Below are positions 5,257 to 12,324 of a stretch of DNA of 14,073 bases, piece by piece. The position numbers were made by a program, and so were the translations under genes. Positions within the stretch are counted from its first letter, which is position 1. Each line of letters opens with the position of its first letter. The notes below the pieces were generated by a model. It was not told the origin of the DNA, did not search any database, and worked only from the letters and a program-made list of their open reading frames with translations. This stretch comes from Deinococcus sp. (GTDB taxonomy: Bacteria > Deinococcota > Deinococci > Deinococcales > Deinococcaceae): assembly GCF_025362455.1 (NCBI RefSeq), contig NZ_JANYGJ010000105.1, positions 1-14,073 on the forward strand. Reading direction: 5' to 3'.

Positions 5257-6501
5257 ATGACCGAGCCAGAACGTAGTCCTACCGCCCTGGTGATCGTGGG
5301 CGGCAGCGTGGCGGCCATCAAGTCGCCCGGCCTGCTGCGGCGGCTGCGTGAGGCGGGCTACGTGACAGACGTGATCGCCACCCGCGCCGCGCTGGCCTTC
5401 GTGACGCCGCTGAGTCTGGCGACGGCGGCGGGCAGGGTGGTCGCCACCGACGAGACCTGGTTCGGGGCCAGACCTGACGCCCAGCACCTGAGCCTCGCCC
5501 GCGCCGGGGTGAACGTGATCGTAGCCGCCAGCGCCGATTTACTGGCCCGCGCCGCGCACGGTTTTGCCGGTGACCTGGCCAGCGCCACGTTGCTGAGCGT
5601 AACCGGGCCGGTGCTGTGGGTGCCCGCCATGAACGCCGCCATGTGGCGCCACCCGGCGGTGCAGGCCAACGTGCAGATGCTCAAATCATGGGGCCACACC
5701 TTCCTCGGCCCGGAGGTCGGCGCTTTCGGCACCCTCGGCGAAGGCAGCGGCCTGGGCCGGATGGCCGAACCGGAGGAGATCGTGGCAGCGGTGCTGGGGC
5801 TTGTGTCTCCCCCACTGCCCACGGGTGACCTGACCGGGCTGAAAGTGGTCGTCTCGGCTGGCCCGACGCGGGAATACCTCGACCCGGTGCGGTTTATCAG
5901 CAACCCCAGCAGCGGCAAGATGGGCTTCGCGGTGGCCGAAGCCGCCCGTGACCGGGGCGCGGACGTGGTGCTCGTCAGCGGGCCGGTGAACCTGCCGGAC
6001 CCGCCGGGCATGCGAACGGTGCGCATCGGGACGGCGCTTGAGCTGCGCAGTGAGGTGCTGGACGCTGCCCAGGACGCCGACATCGTGGTGATGACCGCCG
6101 CCGTGGCCGATTACCGCGCCGCCGATCAGGCCGTTGAGAAGCAGGCCAAGGTCGCGGGTGACGTCCAGATTCACCTGACGCCCAACCCGGACATTCTGGC
6201 CGAGCTGGGACAGCACAAGGGAGAGCGGGTGCTGATCGGCTTCGCGATGGAAACCCACGCCGGAGTCGAGCGGGCCGCAAGCAAGGCGACGCGCAAGAAC
6301 GCGGACTTCATTCTGCTCAACTACCCCACCCAGGCGGGCACGGCCTTTGGCGGCGACGACAATCAGGTGACGCTGGTGCGGCCCGGCGGCGAGTCGGACG
6401 CCTGGCCACGGATGAGCAAGCGCGAGGTGGGCGAGCGGATTCTGGACGAGGCGCTGCGGATACGGGCCGAGCGGGCTGGAGTGTCGCCGGGCTTGACCTG
6501 A
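5257..6501 (+). CDS. coaBC: Bifunctional phosphopantothenate-cysteine ligase / PPC decarboxylase (CoaBC)
   Basis: CoaBC performs two steps of coenzyme A synthesis: ligating cysteine to 4'-phosphopantothenate, then FMN-dependent decarboxylation to 4'-phosphopantetheine. The CoaC flavoprotein domain (about 8-185) shows IVGGSVAAIKSP (13-24), the active-site His77 in QHLSLA (76-81), PAMNAAMW (123-130) with Asn126, and the clamp end GRMAEP (168-173). The CoaB domain (about 194-402) shows AGPTREYLDPVRFISNPSSG (201-220), AAVADYRAA (281-289), Lys295 in VEKQ, LTPNPDIL (307-314) and GFAMET (328-333). Its 414 residues are normal for the fusion. The substrate clamp, which in E. coli contains the essential Cys158 (ACGDIGPGRM), here reads LGEGSGLGRM, with Gly at that position, and the whole protein has no cysteine. 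The ATG is supported by TAGAAT 6 nt upstream. Identity is firm; the mechanism of the reductive half-reaction must differ in detail. Confidence 0.95.
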   Translation: MTEPERSPTALVIVGGSVAAIKSPGLLRRLREAGYVTDVIATRAALAFVTPLSLATAAGRVVATDETWFGARPDAQHLSLARAGVNVIVAASADLLARAAHGFAGDLASATLLSVTGPVLWVPAMNAAMWRHPAVQANVQMLKSWGHTFLGPEVGAFGTLGEGSGLGRMAEPEEIVAAVLGLVSPPLPTGDLTGLKVVVSAGPTREYLDPVRFISNPSSGKMGFAVAEAARDRGADVVLVSGPVNLPDPPGMRTVRIGTALELRSEVLDAAQDADIVVMTAAVADYRAADQAVEKQAKVAGDVQIHLTPNPDILAELGQHKGERVLIGFAMETHAGVERAASKATRKNADFILLNYPTQAGTAFGGDDNQVTLVRPGGESDAWPRMSKREVGERILDEALRIRAERAGVSPGLT

Positions 6502-6597
6502 ACGAAAATACAGATTCTTCACAGCAGGGCGACACCGTTTGCCCGTGCCCAGACGCGCCCGGCTTCGTCCAGACTGCGCTCACACATACACTACACC

Positions 6598-6625
6598 TTG
6601 CATACTCGGCATAATTATGCATAAT
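6598..6625 (+). promoter_or_regulatory. argR promoter with overlapping ARG-box-like palindromes
   Basis: TTGCAT (6598-6603) and CATAAT (6620-6625) are separated by 16 bp and form a good sigma-70-type promoter. Between and over them lie GCATAATTATGC (6609-6620) and ATTATGCATAAT (6614-6625), both perfect 12-bp palindromes. The segment GGCATAATTATGCA resembles the ARG-box plan TGNATWWWWATNCA. ArgR binding here would cover the -10 box, so autorepression is likely. Confidence 0.6.
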
Positions 6626-6632
6626 GGGAGCC

Positions 6633-7094
6633 ATGCTCAGCAAGGATCAGCGCCAGAAGCGCATTCAGGAAATTATCGCCCACGAGAACGTGGCGACGCA
6701 GGGCGAACTGGTCGAGCTGCTGAACGCCGAGGGCGTGCAGGTCACCCAGGCCACCGTCAGCCGCGACATCAACGAGCTGCGGCTGGTGCGGCTGCCGATG
6801 GGCAAGGGCCGTCACCGCTATTCGCTGGCCCAGGTCCGCAACAACGAGAATATCCAGGGTGAACTCTCGCGCCTGTTTCAGAACTTCGTGCATGACATCG
6901 ACCGGGGCGAGAACATGCTGGTGATCCGCACCGCCGACGGCCACGCCACCGGGGTCGCCCTGCTGCTCGACCGGCTACGCCGCGACGACATCGTGGGCAC
7001 CATCGCCGGGGAGGACACCATTTTCGTGGTGGCCCGCAGCATCGTGGAAGGCGAGGCGCTGCTCGAAGAGTTTCATGAGTTGATGCTGGGCTAG
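6633..7094 (+). CDS. argR: Arginine repressor ArgR
   Basis: ArgR is a hexameric transcription factor that senses L-arginine and controls its biosynthesis and catabolism. The 153-residue protein has the winged helix-turn-helix at about 1-70, with KDQRQKRIQEII, QGELVELL and the recognition helix TQATVSRDINELRLVR (38-53). The C-terminal oligomerisation and arginine-binding domain (about 80-150) ends in VGTIAGEDTIFVVAR (121-135); the usual motif is GTIAGDDT, so one Asp is Glu here, a conservative change. Two in-frame ATGs exist, at 6624 and 6633. I choose 6633 because the family begins just before the K-x-x-R segment and because CATAAT lies 7 nt upstream, whereas the first ATG overlaps that -10 box. 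The gene has its own palindromic operator. Its TAG stop shares the CTAG tetramer with the opposing gene's stop. Confidence 0.93.
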   Translation: MLSKDQRQKRIQEIIAHENVATQGELVELLNAEGVQVTQATVSRDINELRLVRLPMGKGRHRYSLAQVRNNENIQGELSRLFQNFVHDIDRGENMLVIRTADGHATGVALLLDRLRRDDIVGTIAGEDTIFVVARSIVEGEALLEEFHELMLG

Positions 7095-7738
7095 AGCGTG
7101 TCCAGGTTGATGCGGGCCGCCGTCGCCACGCCTGGCACTGGGTAGACGCGCTCCAGGAGAAAGTGCAGCTTGTTAAAGTCACGCACGTTGGCCCGCTGCT
7201 GATGCACGAAGTCGGTGATGTCTTCCACACGCTCCAGGCCGTCACTCAAGCGTCGCAGGGCCGCGCCGCGCAGGCCAAGTTGCACGGCACGGCGGGTCTG
7301 TTTGGCACCGTCCGGGGCGTGGTCAGGGTCCCATTACAGCCGAACGTCGGACGCGGCGACGGCCTGCGCCCAGGCTTCCGGAGTCAGGCCCGGCGCCGCC
7401 GAGAGCGAGGAAGGCACCGCTTTGGCGAGCAGGTCTTCAAACAGCGTGCGCGGAAGGGTTAGCGCCAGCACGCGCTCCTGCCCCTCCTTGCTGGCCCAGC
7501 CAGAGCGGTGCATCATCCACAGGAAATTCGGCTTGATCCACGACATGCGCGAGAAGCTGAACTCGCCCCCACTGTGCTTATTACCGAAGTGACCATGCGC
7601 GGCGGCATACTCGGCGATGGCAGGCCGGTACGCCTGGTAGACGACCACCGACTGGACATCGAAGTGCGCCAGGATGTGTTGCCCGGCAGTGGGCCAGCGC
7701 CGGAGCTGCTGCGAGTAGGGCTGAGTGAGCAGGTTCAT
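7091..7738 (-). pseudogene. DUF4291 family protein interrupted by an in-frame TAA
   Basis: DUF4291 proteins are cytosolic proteins of about 190-220 residues with no established function. The first 134 codons show YQAYRPAIAEYAA, SFSRMSWIKPNFLWMMHRSG and KEGQERVLAL, the family core. Codon 135 is TAA (7336-7334). In the same frame the family sequence simply continues: WDPDHAP, RRAVQLGLRG, a C-terminal helix region, DFNKLHFLLERVYPVP, and TAG at 7093-7091. Related proteins usually have Gln before WDP, so a CAA to TAA change (one C to T) explains it. The whole would be 215 residues, the normal length. The ATG at 7738 has TAAACT 6 nt upstream. Possible explanations are a recent nonsense mutation, a sequencing error, or two polypeptides; the internal GTG at 7285 could start a short remnant. 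Convergent with argR, 4-bp overlap. Confidence 0.82.
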
Positions 7739-7744
7739 GGACGC

Positions 7745-7750
7745 AGTTTA
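7745..7750 (-). promoter_or_regulatory. Putative leaderless -10 box for the DUF4291 gene
   Basis: TAAACT is followed by gcgtcc and ATG at 7738, with 6-nt spacing and no Shine-Dalgarno sequence. Confidence 0.5.
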
Positions 7751-7804
7751 GAGAGTGTCAGAAGTCGCGCCCAGCGCCGAACGGCTTAGGTCACTCGGTC
7801 CAGA

Positions 7805-8494
7805 TCAATCCAGATACCCTCTCGCCCTGGTATGACTCGCCCGCACGTTGAAGCGCTCGGCGAACTTGACGCCGCCGAGCTGGCCGATCTGAGCGCGGCT
7901 CTCGCGGTACTTCTGGGGCGTCCAGACCCACTTGTAAAAGTCGTGGTAGAAGGTCATGACTTCCTGGGCCACGTCCACGGTGTCCTCGGTGTCCACCAGA
8001 ACCTCCGGGTACGGGCAGGCGGGCGCGTAGTACAGGTACTGGCGGATGCCCTCGCGCCAGGCGTCGATCTTTTCGGGCTGACCCTCGTTCAATATTTTGG
8101 GGATGCGAACGAGCGTCATGGCGTCGTAGGCGATTTTGGCCGACTGGCGGTGGTCCGGGTGCGGGTGGTCCTCGCTCCAGGTGATGACGACGCTAGGGCG
8201 AAACTGGGCATATAAGCGGGCGAGTTGCAGCGCTTCCTCGCGCCCGCCGGTCATGCGGCTGTCGCCCATATCGAAAAAGTGGTGCTGGGCGCCGATCTTG
8301 CCCGCCACCCAGGCGCCGTGCTGGCGGCGAATCCGGGTGACTTCCTCGTGCGTGGCGTCACCGAACTGGGAGGCGAGTTCGCCCAGGGTGGTCCACACCA
8401 GCATCACCTCGTCGCCGCGTGCCGCGTGCTTGGCGAGGGTGCCGATACAGCCTATTTCGTCGTCGGGGTGGGCAAACACGGCCATGATTCGCAT
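7805..8494 (-). CDS. PIG-L/LmbE family zinc-dependent deacetylase
   Basis: Members of this family remove N-acetyl groups from sugar conjugates such as GlcNAc-inositol (mycothiol pathway, MshB), GlcNAc-malate (bacillithiol pathway, BshB) or antibiotic intermediates. The 229-residue cytosolic protein starts MRIMAVFAHPDDE, with the zinc and catalytic motif AHPDDE at 8-13. The second zinc motif HPHPDHR is at 110-116, preceded by VVITWSED. The C-terminal part (FYKWVWTPQKYRESRAQIG) is helical. The ATG is supported by TATGCT 6 nt upstream and by the motif position. It starts 24 bp after the EEP-family gene on the same strand, so the two may be co-transcribed. Deinococcus makes bacillithiol, so a BshB2-type role is possible, but the sequence here does not show the substrate and I leave the gene unnamed. 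Confidence 0.88.
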   Translation of the reverse strand: MRIMAVFAHPDDEIGCIGTLAKHAARGDEVMLVWTTLGELASQFGDATHEEVTRIRRQHGAWVAGKIGAQHHFFDMGDSRMTGGREEALQLARLYAQFRPSVVITWSEDHPHPDHRQSAKIAYDAMTLVRIPKILNEGQPEKIDAWREGIRQYLYYAPACPYPEVLVDTEDTVDVAQEVMTFYHDFYKWVWTPQKYRESRAQIGQLGGVKFAERFNVRASHTRARGYLD

Positions 8495-8500
8495 GGAGGG

Positions 8501-8506
8501 AGCATA
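8501..8506 (-). promoter_or_regulatory. Putative leaderless -10 box for the PIG-L gene
   Basis: TATGCT is followed by ccctcc and ATG at 8494. It lies in the 24-bp gap after the upstream gene, so it would be a second promoter inside an operon. Confidence 0.45.
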
Positions 8507-8518
8507 CGCCGATGGCGC

Positions 8519-9457
8519 CTACCACCGCACCTGAACCGCCAGTGCCCGGTGATCGCTGCCGCCCGGCGGCTGGACCCCGGCGCCCACCACCTTCAGGCCG
8601 CGCACGAACACATGGTCGATTCTGAGCACGGGCGCCTGTGACGAAAAGGTGTAGCCAAAGCCCCGCCCGGCGCTGTCCCAGGCGTCGCTCAGCTCGGCAC
8701 TCAGGGCGCGGTAGACCTGCCCGCGCGGCGGCGTGTTGAAGTCCCCGGCGACGATGACCGGGCCGCTCGTGGCGGCGACCTCGCGCAGCAGAACATCCAG
8801 TTGCTGCGCCCGCCGGTCACGCGTGGGCATGATCTGCCCGGACAGCACGCGGCTGACCGTCACCGTGCCGAAGTGGACGTTGACGACGCTCAGCTCGCCG
8901 CCCGGCGCCCCAATACGGCTGACCAGAAAGCGCCGACCCGTGCCCGGCAATATCAGTTCACGGGTGCCCAGCACCGGGAATCGGCTGAGCGTCATGACCT
9001 CGGCGCCTGCACGCGACACCGCGTAGCCGGGCAACCCCGCCAGCAGCTCGGCGGTGAGGCCAGGGCGCAGGCCGTTCACCTCCTGCAAAGTCACGATGTC
9101 AGCATTCACGCTGCGAATCTGGGCGCTGATGCGGGCGGCAGTGCCCAGGCCGCCGCGTGCGACGTTGTAGGTCAGCACCTTCAGGTCGCCAGGCCAGGCA
9201 GGCTGAGGTGCGTGCCAGGTGAAGCCCAGCACCGGCAGCGCCAGCAGACAGGCCAATACTGCCGGGAAGATGGCCGGGCGTCCACCCTTCCTCCAGCGGA
9301 GCAGCGCCAGGAGCAGCAGCAGCGGCGCGGGCCAGACCCAGATCACGGGCGGCAGGTAAGCCAGCAGCAGGGTCGGCACCGTGCGCTCGGCGACGAGTTC
9401 GGCCAGCGCCCAGACGAGCAGCAGGAGGGCGAGGTAGGTCCAGGCGAGGCGGGCCAC
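8519..9457 (-). CDS. Membrane-anchored endonuclease/exonuclease/phosphatase family protein
   Basis: The 312-residue protein has three hydrophobic segments at the N-terminus (about 5-22, 30-52 and 62-80). A complete EEP domain (about 92-312) then probably lies on the outer face of the inner membrane. Catalytic signatures are LTYNVARGG (95-103), LQEV with Glu126, VNVHFG with His195, AGDFNTPP (237-244) with Asp239 and Asn241, RIDHVF (279-284), and GSDHRALAVQV (300-310) with the terminal Asp302-His303 pair. The family uses Mg2+ to hydrolyse phosphodiesters in nucleic acids, inositol phosphates or sphingomyelin-type lipids; the substrate here is not evident. The GTG at 9457 is chosen because the first helix starts there and TAGCCT lies 9 nt upstream. 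It is the first gene before the PIG-L gene and is divergent from the M3 peptidase gene. Confidence 0.87.
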   Translation of the reverse strand: MARLAWTYLALLLLVWALAELVAERTVPTLLLAYLPPVIWVWPAPLLLLLALLRWRKGGRPAIFPAVLACLLALPVLGFTWHAPQPAWPGDLKVLTYNVARGGLGTAARISAQIRSVNADIVTLQEVNGLRPGLTAELLAGLPGYAVSRAGAEVMTLSRFPVLGTRELILPGTGRRFLVSRIGAPGGELSVVNVHFGTVTVSRVLSGQIMPTRDRRAQQLDVLLREVAATSGPVIVAGDFNTPPRGQVYRALSAELSDAWDSAGRGFGYTFSSQAPVLRIDHVFVRGLKVVGAGVQPPGGSDHRALAVQVRW

Positions 9458-9466
9458 AGTCGACTT

Positions 9467-9472
9467 AGGCTA
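9467..9472 (-). promoter_or_regulatory. Putative leaderless -10 box for the EEP-family gene
   Basis: TAGCCT is followed by 9 nt and the GTG at 9457. It is one of two opposed -10 boxes in a 51-bp divergent gap. Confidence 0.45.
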
Positions 9473-9478
9473 GAGGAT

Positions 9479-9490
9479 GTTCATGTGAAC
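9479..9490. promoter_or_regulatory. Dyad GTTCA-tg-TGAAC between two divergent promoters
   Basis: The perfect 5-bp arms lie midway between the two -10 boxes, 6 bp from each, where both -35 regions would fall. It is a candidate operator that could control both genes. The arm length is short enough for chance. Confidence 0.35.
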
Positions 9491-9496
9491 GGGCGC

Positions 9497-9502
9497 TAGA
9501 GT
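9497..9502 (+). promoter_or_regulatory. Putative leaderless -10 box for the M3 peptidase gene
   Basis: TAGAGT is followed by gacttg and GTG at 9509. The 6-nt spacing favours this GTG over the TTG at 9506. Confidence 0.5.
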
Positions 9503-9508
9503 GACTTG

Positions 9509-11302
9509 GTGACCACTACACGAAGCAGTACCGACTCGGAACCGCGCTGGCGAACCGACGACTTTTTTCCGGGGCTCGACTCTCCTGAATATGCCCGTGC
9601 GGTGGATGAGCTGAGCACCGCTGCCCAGGCGCTGGGCGAGCTGTGGGACCGCCTCGGCGTGCGCCGGGGTGAACAGCCACAGGACCTGAGCGCCGCCTTC
9701 GAGGCAGTTACCACTACACTCAACGCTCTGCTGGGCAAGCTCAGGCCGCTGTGGGCCTACGTTTATGCCTTTACCAGCACCGACAGCCGCGACGACTTGG
9801 CGCAGGCTAAAGCCAGCGAACTAGAGATGCTCATTCAGCCGATGCGCGGCCTGTTTATTCGCTACGACGCCTGGACGGGCGGACTCGATCACGAAACGTT
9901 GAAGGCCACTTCTGCGCTGGCCCGCAGCCACAGCTACCTGCTTGAACGTGCCCACTACGACCTCCAGCACCAGATGAGCCCGGCAGAGGAAGCGCTGGCC
10001 TCCGAACTCAGTCTCAGTAGCAACATGGCCTGGTACAAGCTCCGCAGCAACCTCAGCAGCCAGCTCTACGCCGAATTCGGGGGCGAACGGCTGTCCATGA
10101 GTGCCATCCGGAATCTGGCAGATGACCCGGATGCCGGGGTGCGGCAACGGGCGTTTGAAGCCGAACTCCAGCTCTGGCAAAGCGCCGAGGTGCCGCTGGC
10201 CGCCGCTCTGAACAGCATCAAGGGCCAGATGGGTATTCTCAACCGCAGGCGGGGTTACGTAGGCGCGGTAGAAGCGACCCTGCAAGGCAACGGCATCGAC
10301 CGCGCCACCCTGGACGCCATGCAGCGGGCGGTGGTCGCCAGCTTCCCCGACTTCCGGCGCTACTTCCGGGCCAAAGCTCGGACACTTGGACACGCCGACG
10401 GCAAGTTGCCCTGGGCCGATCTGTTCGCCCCGGTGGGGGAGCCGGGCCGCGTCTGGACCTACCCGGAGGCCCAGATGTTCGTCGAGGAGAGCTTTCGCAG
10501 CTATTCGCCGCGCCTGGGCGACTTCGCGGCCCGCGCCTTTCGGGAGAACTGGATCGACGTGCCACCCCGCGACGGCAAGGCGGGCGGCGCCTTCTGCATG
10601 AACTGGACGCTGGGCGAGAGCCGCATCCTGCTCAACCACGCCCCCTCGCTCAGCAAGACCATGACCCTGGCGCATGAACTCGGGCACGCCTACCACAACC
10701 TCTGTCTGGCAGGGCGCACGCCGCTTCAGCGCGACCACCCCATGACCCTGGCCGAGACCGCCAGCATCTTCTGCGAGACCATCGTGCAGCGCCGCGCTCT
10801 GGCCTCAGCCACCGGCCAGGAGCGCCTGTACGTTCTAGAAACCATGCTCATCGGACACGCGCAGGTCGTGGTGGACATCCATTCGCGCTTCCTGTTCGAG
10901 TCGGCGGTGTTTGAAGGCCGCGAGAAACGCGAGTTCGCCGCCGCCGAGCTGTGCGCCCTGATGGAGCAGGCCCAGCAGGACACTTACGGCGAGGTGCTGA
11001 GCAGCCTGCACCCTTACGCCTGGGCCAGCAAGTCGCATTACTACAGCAGCAGCTTCTACAACTATCCCTACACCTTCGGACTGCTGTTCGGGCTGGGCCT
11101 CTACGCCCGCTACCAGACCGATCCGGACGCCTTCCGTGCCCAGTACGACGATCTGCTCAGCCGCACTGGTATGGAGAGCGCCGCCAGCCTGGCCGCCGAA
11201 TTCGGCGTCGACATCCGCGACGAGGCGTTCTGGGTCAGCAGCCTGGACGTGATCCGGGGCAATATCCAGGAATACGAGGCGTTGGCGGCAACGCTGGGTT
11301 GA
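9509..11302 (+). CDS. pepF: M3 family oligoendopeptidase (PepF/oligoendopeptidase F type)
   Basis: This is a cytosolic zinc metallopeptidase that cleaves short peptides, recycling those produced by larger proteases. It is 597 residues long from the GTG at 9509, the usual PepF length of about 600. The helical N-terminal lobe (about 10-330) contains the F-type segment MSPAEEALASELSLS. The catalytic lobe carries the zinc motif MTLAHELGHAYHN with His389, Glu390 and His393. The third ligand is probably Glu416 in MTLAETASIFCE, 23 residues after the second His. Downstream, HYYSSSFYNYPYTFGLLFGL near the C-terminus is the substrate-binding region rich in Tyr/His typical of M3B. The start follows TAGAGT by 6 nt; the in-frame TTG one codon upstream is not needed. 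It is convergent with the SDR gene, leaving only 9 bp. No signal peptide is visible. Confidence 0.92.
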   Translation: MTTTRSSTDSEPRWRTDDFFPGLDSPEYARAVDELSTAAQALGELWDRLGVRRGEQPQDLSAAFEAVTTTLNALLGKLRPLWAYVYAFTSTDSRDDLAQAKASELEMLIQPMRGLFIRYDAWTGGLDHETLKATSALARSHSYLLERAHYDLQHQMSPAEEALASELSLSSNMAWYKLRSNLSSQLYAEFGGERLSMSAIRNLADDPDAGVRQRAFEAELQLWQSAEVPLAAALNSIKGQMGILNRRRGYVGAVEATLQGNGIDRATLDAMQRAVVASFPDFRRYFRAKARTLGHADGKLPWADLFAPVGEPGRVWTYPEAQMFVEESFRSYSPRLGDFAARAFRENWIDVPPRDGKAGGAFCMNWTLGESRILLNHAPSLSKTMTLAHELGHAYHNLCLAGRTPLQRDHPMTLAETASIFCETIVQRRALASATGQERLYVLETMLIGHAQVVVDIHSRFLFESAVFEGREKREFAAAELCALMEQAQQDTYGEVLSSLHPYAWASKSHYYSSSFYNYPYTFGLLFGLGLYARYQTDPDAFRAQYDDLLSRTGMESAASLAAEFGVDIRDEAFWVSSLDVIRGNIQEYEALAATLG

Positions 11303-11311
11303 AGGCTGAGT

Positions 11312-12145
11312 TTATTTGCCTTTCTCCTGCATCTCCAGCATCATCTGGTACTGCGGAGCGCCGCCGAGCATGTTCTGGCCGCCGTCCACCGGCAAGATGA
11401 CCCCGGTGACGTAGCTGGCCGCGTCCGAAACCAAAAACAGCGCGGCGTTGGCGATGTCCTGCGGCAGCCCGAAGCGGCCCAGCGGCACGGTGCGGGTGAA
11501 GCGCTGCCGGGTGGCCTCGTCGGGCGCCAGCCGGGCCATGCCCTCGGTGCCGTCGATGGGACCGGGAATAATCGCGTTGACCCGCACGCCGCGCAGGCCC
11601 CATTCGATGGCCAGCGTCTGCGTCAGGGCGTCTACCCCGGCCTTGGCGGCCACCACATGCGCCTGCATCGGCACCGGCACGCCGTAGGCGCTGATGCATA
11701 GGATATTGCCGCCCGGCACTCTCAGGTGAGGCACACAGGCTTTGATGGTGTTGAAAGTGCCCAGCAGATCGATGTCCACCACCGTTTTGAAACCGTTGGG
11801 ACTGATACCGTCCACCGGAGCCGGGAAGTTGCCCGCCGCGCCCGCCAGCACGATGTCGAAGGGGCCGTGGGCGTCCACACCGAGCTGAGCCGCCGCCTGG
11901 AGCGCCGCGAAGTCGCGCACGTCGGCTGAGACGCCGGTAGCCCGTCCACCCGCCTGGGCGATGCCCGCCGCCGCGCTCTGGGCCTTTTCCAGATTGCGCC
12001 CCAGGATGGTGACCGCGCAGCCGTGCGCCGCAAAACTCTGCGCGATGCCGAGGTTGATGCCGCTGCCGCCGCCGGTAATCAGCGCGTGTTTGCCCGCCAG
12101 CAGGTCAGGGCGAAAGGTGGATGAAGCGGGATGGGGCTGGGTCAT
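11312..12145 (-). CDS. SDR oxidoreductase, 2,4-dienoyl-CoA reductase-like
   Basis: The 277-residue protein has a Rossmann fold with the cofactor loop ITGGGSGINLGIA (23-35) and GRN at 49-51, suggesting NADP preference. It also has AGAAGNFPAPVDGISPNGFK (101-120), VVDIDLLGTFN (122-132), and PGPIDGTEGMARLAP. The AGNF...S.N.FK.V.DID..GTFN pattern is characteristic of 2,4-dienoyl-CoA reductases, which reduce conjugated dienoyl-CoA during breakdown of polyunsaturated fatty acids. The classical Tyr of YxxxK is absent: around Lys168 the sequence is AHVVAAKAGVDAL, resembling the peroxisomal reductase HAGSAKA site. The ATG at 12145 is preceded by AAGGAG with 5-nt spacing. The frame stays open upstream through repeats, but that part is not coding-like. 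It lies downstream of the crotonase gene on the same strand, supporting a joint beta-oxidation role. Confidence 0.85.
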   Translation of the reverse strand: MTQPHPASSTFRPDLLAGKHALITGGGSGINLGIAQSFAAHGCAVTILGRNLEKAQSAAAGIAQAGGRATGVSADVRDFAALQAAAQLGVDAHGPFDIVLAGAAGNFPAPVDGISPNGFKTVVDIDLLGTFNTIKACVPHLRVPGGNILCISAYGVPVPMQAHVVAAKAGVDALTQTLAIEWGLRGVRVNAIIPGPIDGTEGMARLAPDEATRQRFTRTVPLGRFGLPQDIANAALFLVSDAASYVTGVILPVDGGQNMLGGAPQYQMMLEMQEKGK

Positions 12146-12150
12146 GGGGG

Positions 12151-12156
12151 CTCCTT
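12151..12156 (-). promoter_or_regulatory. Shine-Dalgarno site of the SDR gene
   Basis: AAGGAG followed by ccccc and ATG at 12145. It fixes the start and shows that this mRNA has a leader, unlike most genes here. Confidence 0.75.
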
Positions 12157-12158
12157 CG

Positions 12159-12323
12159 GAGGGCTTGTGGATCGTGGCGTGTGGCTTGTGGGGAAAGAGG
12201 GATGTGGGTTGTGGGTTGTGGGAAGTAGGGAGTGAGCGGTTGCTCTTGATAGCTGGCGAGTGGGGCGTGCCGACTTCGTTTGAAGACCTTCGTGGTTTCC
12301 ACGAGCCACAAGCCACAAGCCTC
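12159..12323. repeat. 165-bp palindromic block with degenerate heptamer repeats
   Basis: GAGGGCTTGTGGATCGTGG at 12159-12177 has an inverted partner at 12299-12323, whose complement reads GAGG, CTTGTGG, CTTGTGG, CTCGTGG. The right arm is thus three tandem 7-bp units. Further heptamers lie inside: GTGGGTT at 12204-12210 and 12211-12217, then a partial unit at 12218-12222. The region separates the crotonase and SDR genes and encodes nothing credible. Confidence 0.7.
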
Positions 12324-12324
12324 C

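Noticed and set aside
6609..6625. Radiation/desiccation response motif (RDRM, DdrO operator) near argR or at 5212-5236
   Set aside because: RDRM needs TTATG and CATAA separated by about 7 bp. At argR the two halves are adjacent, and at 5212-5236 the halves are in the opposite order.
6624..6632. ATG at 6624 as start of argR
   Set aside because: It overlaps the best -10 box, and the family alignment fits the ATG at 6633. It is not fully excluded if transcription starts from the upstream CATAAT at 6610-6615.
9506..9508. TTG at 9506 as start of the M3 peptidase
   Set aside because: The GTG at 9509 has the standard 6-nt distance from TAGAGT, and the TTG adds only one residue.
12146..12316. 57-residue N-terminal extension of the SDR
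   Set aside because: The extension is translated repeat sequence, and AAGGAG precedes the ATG at 12145 at ideal spacing.
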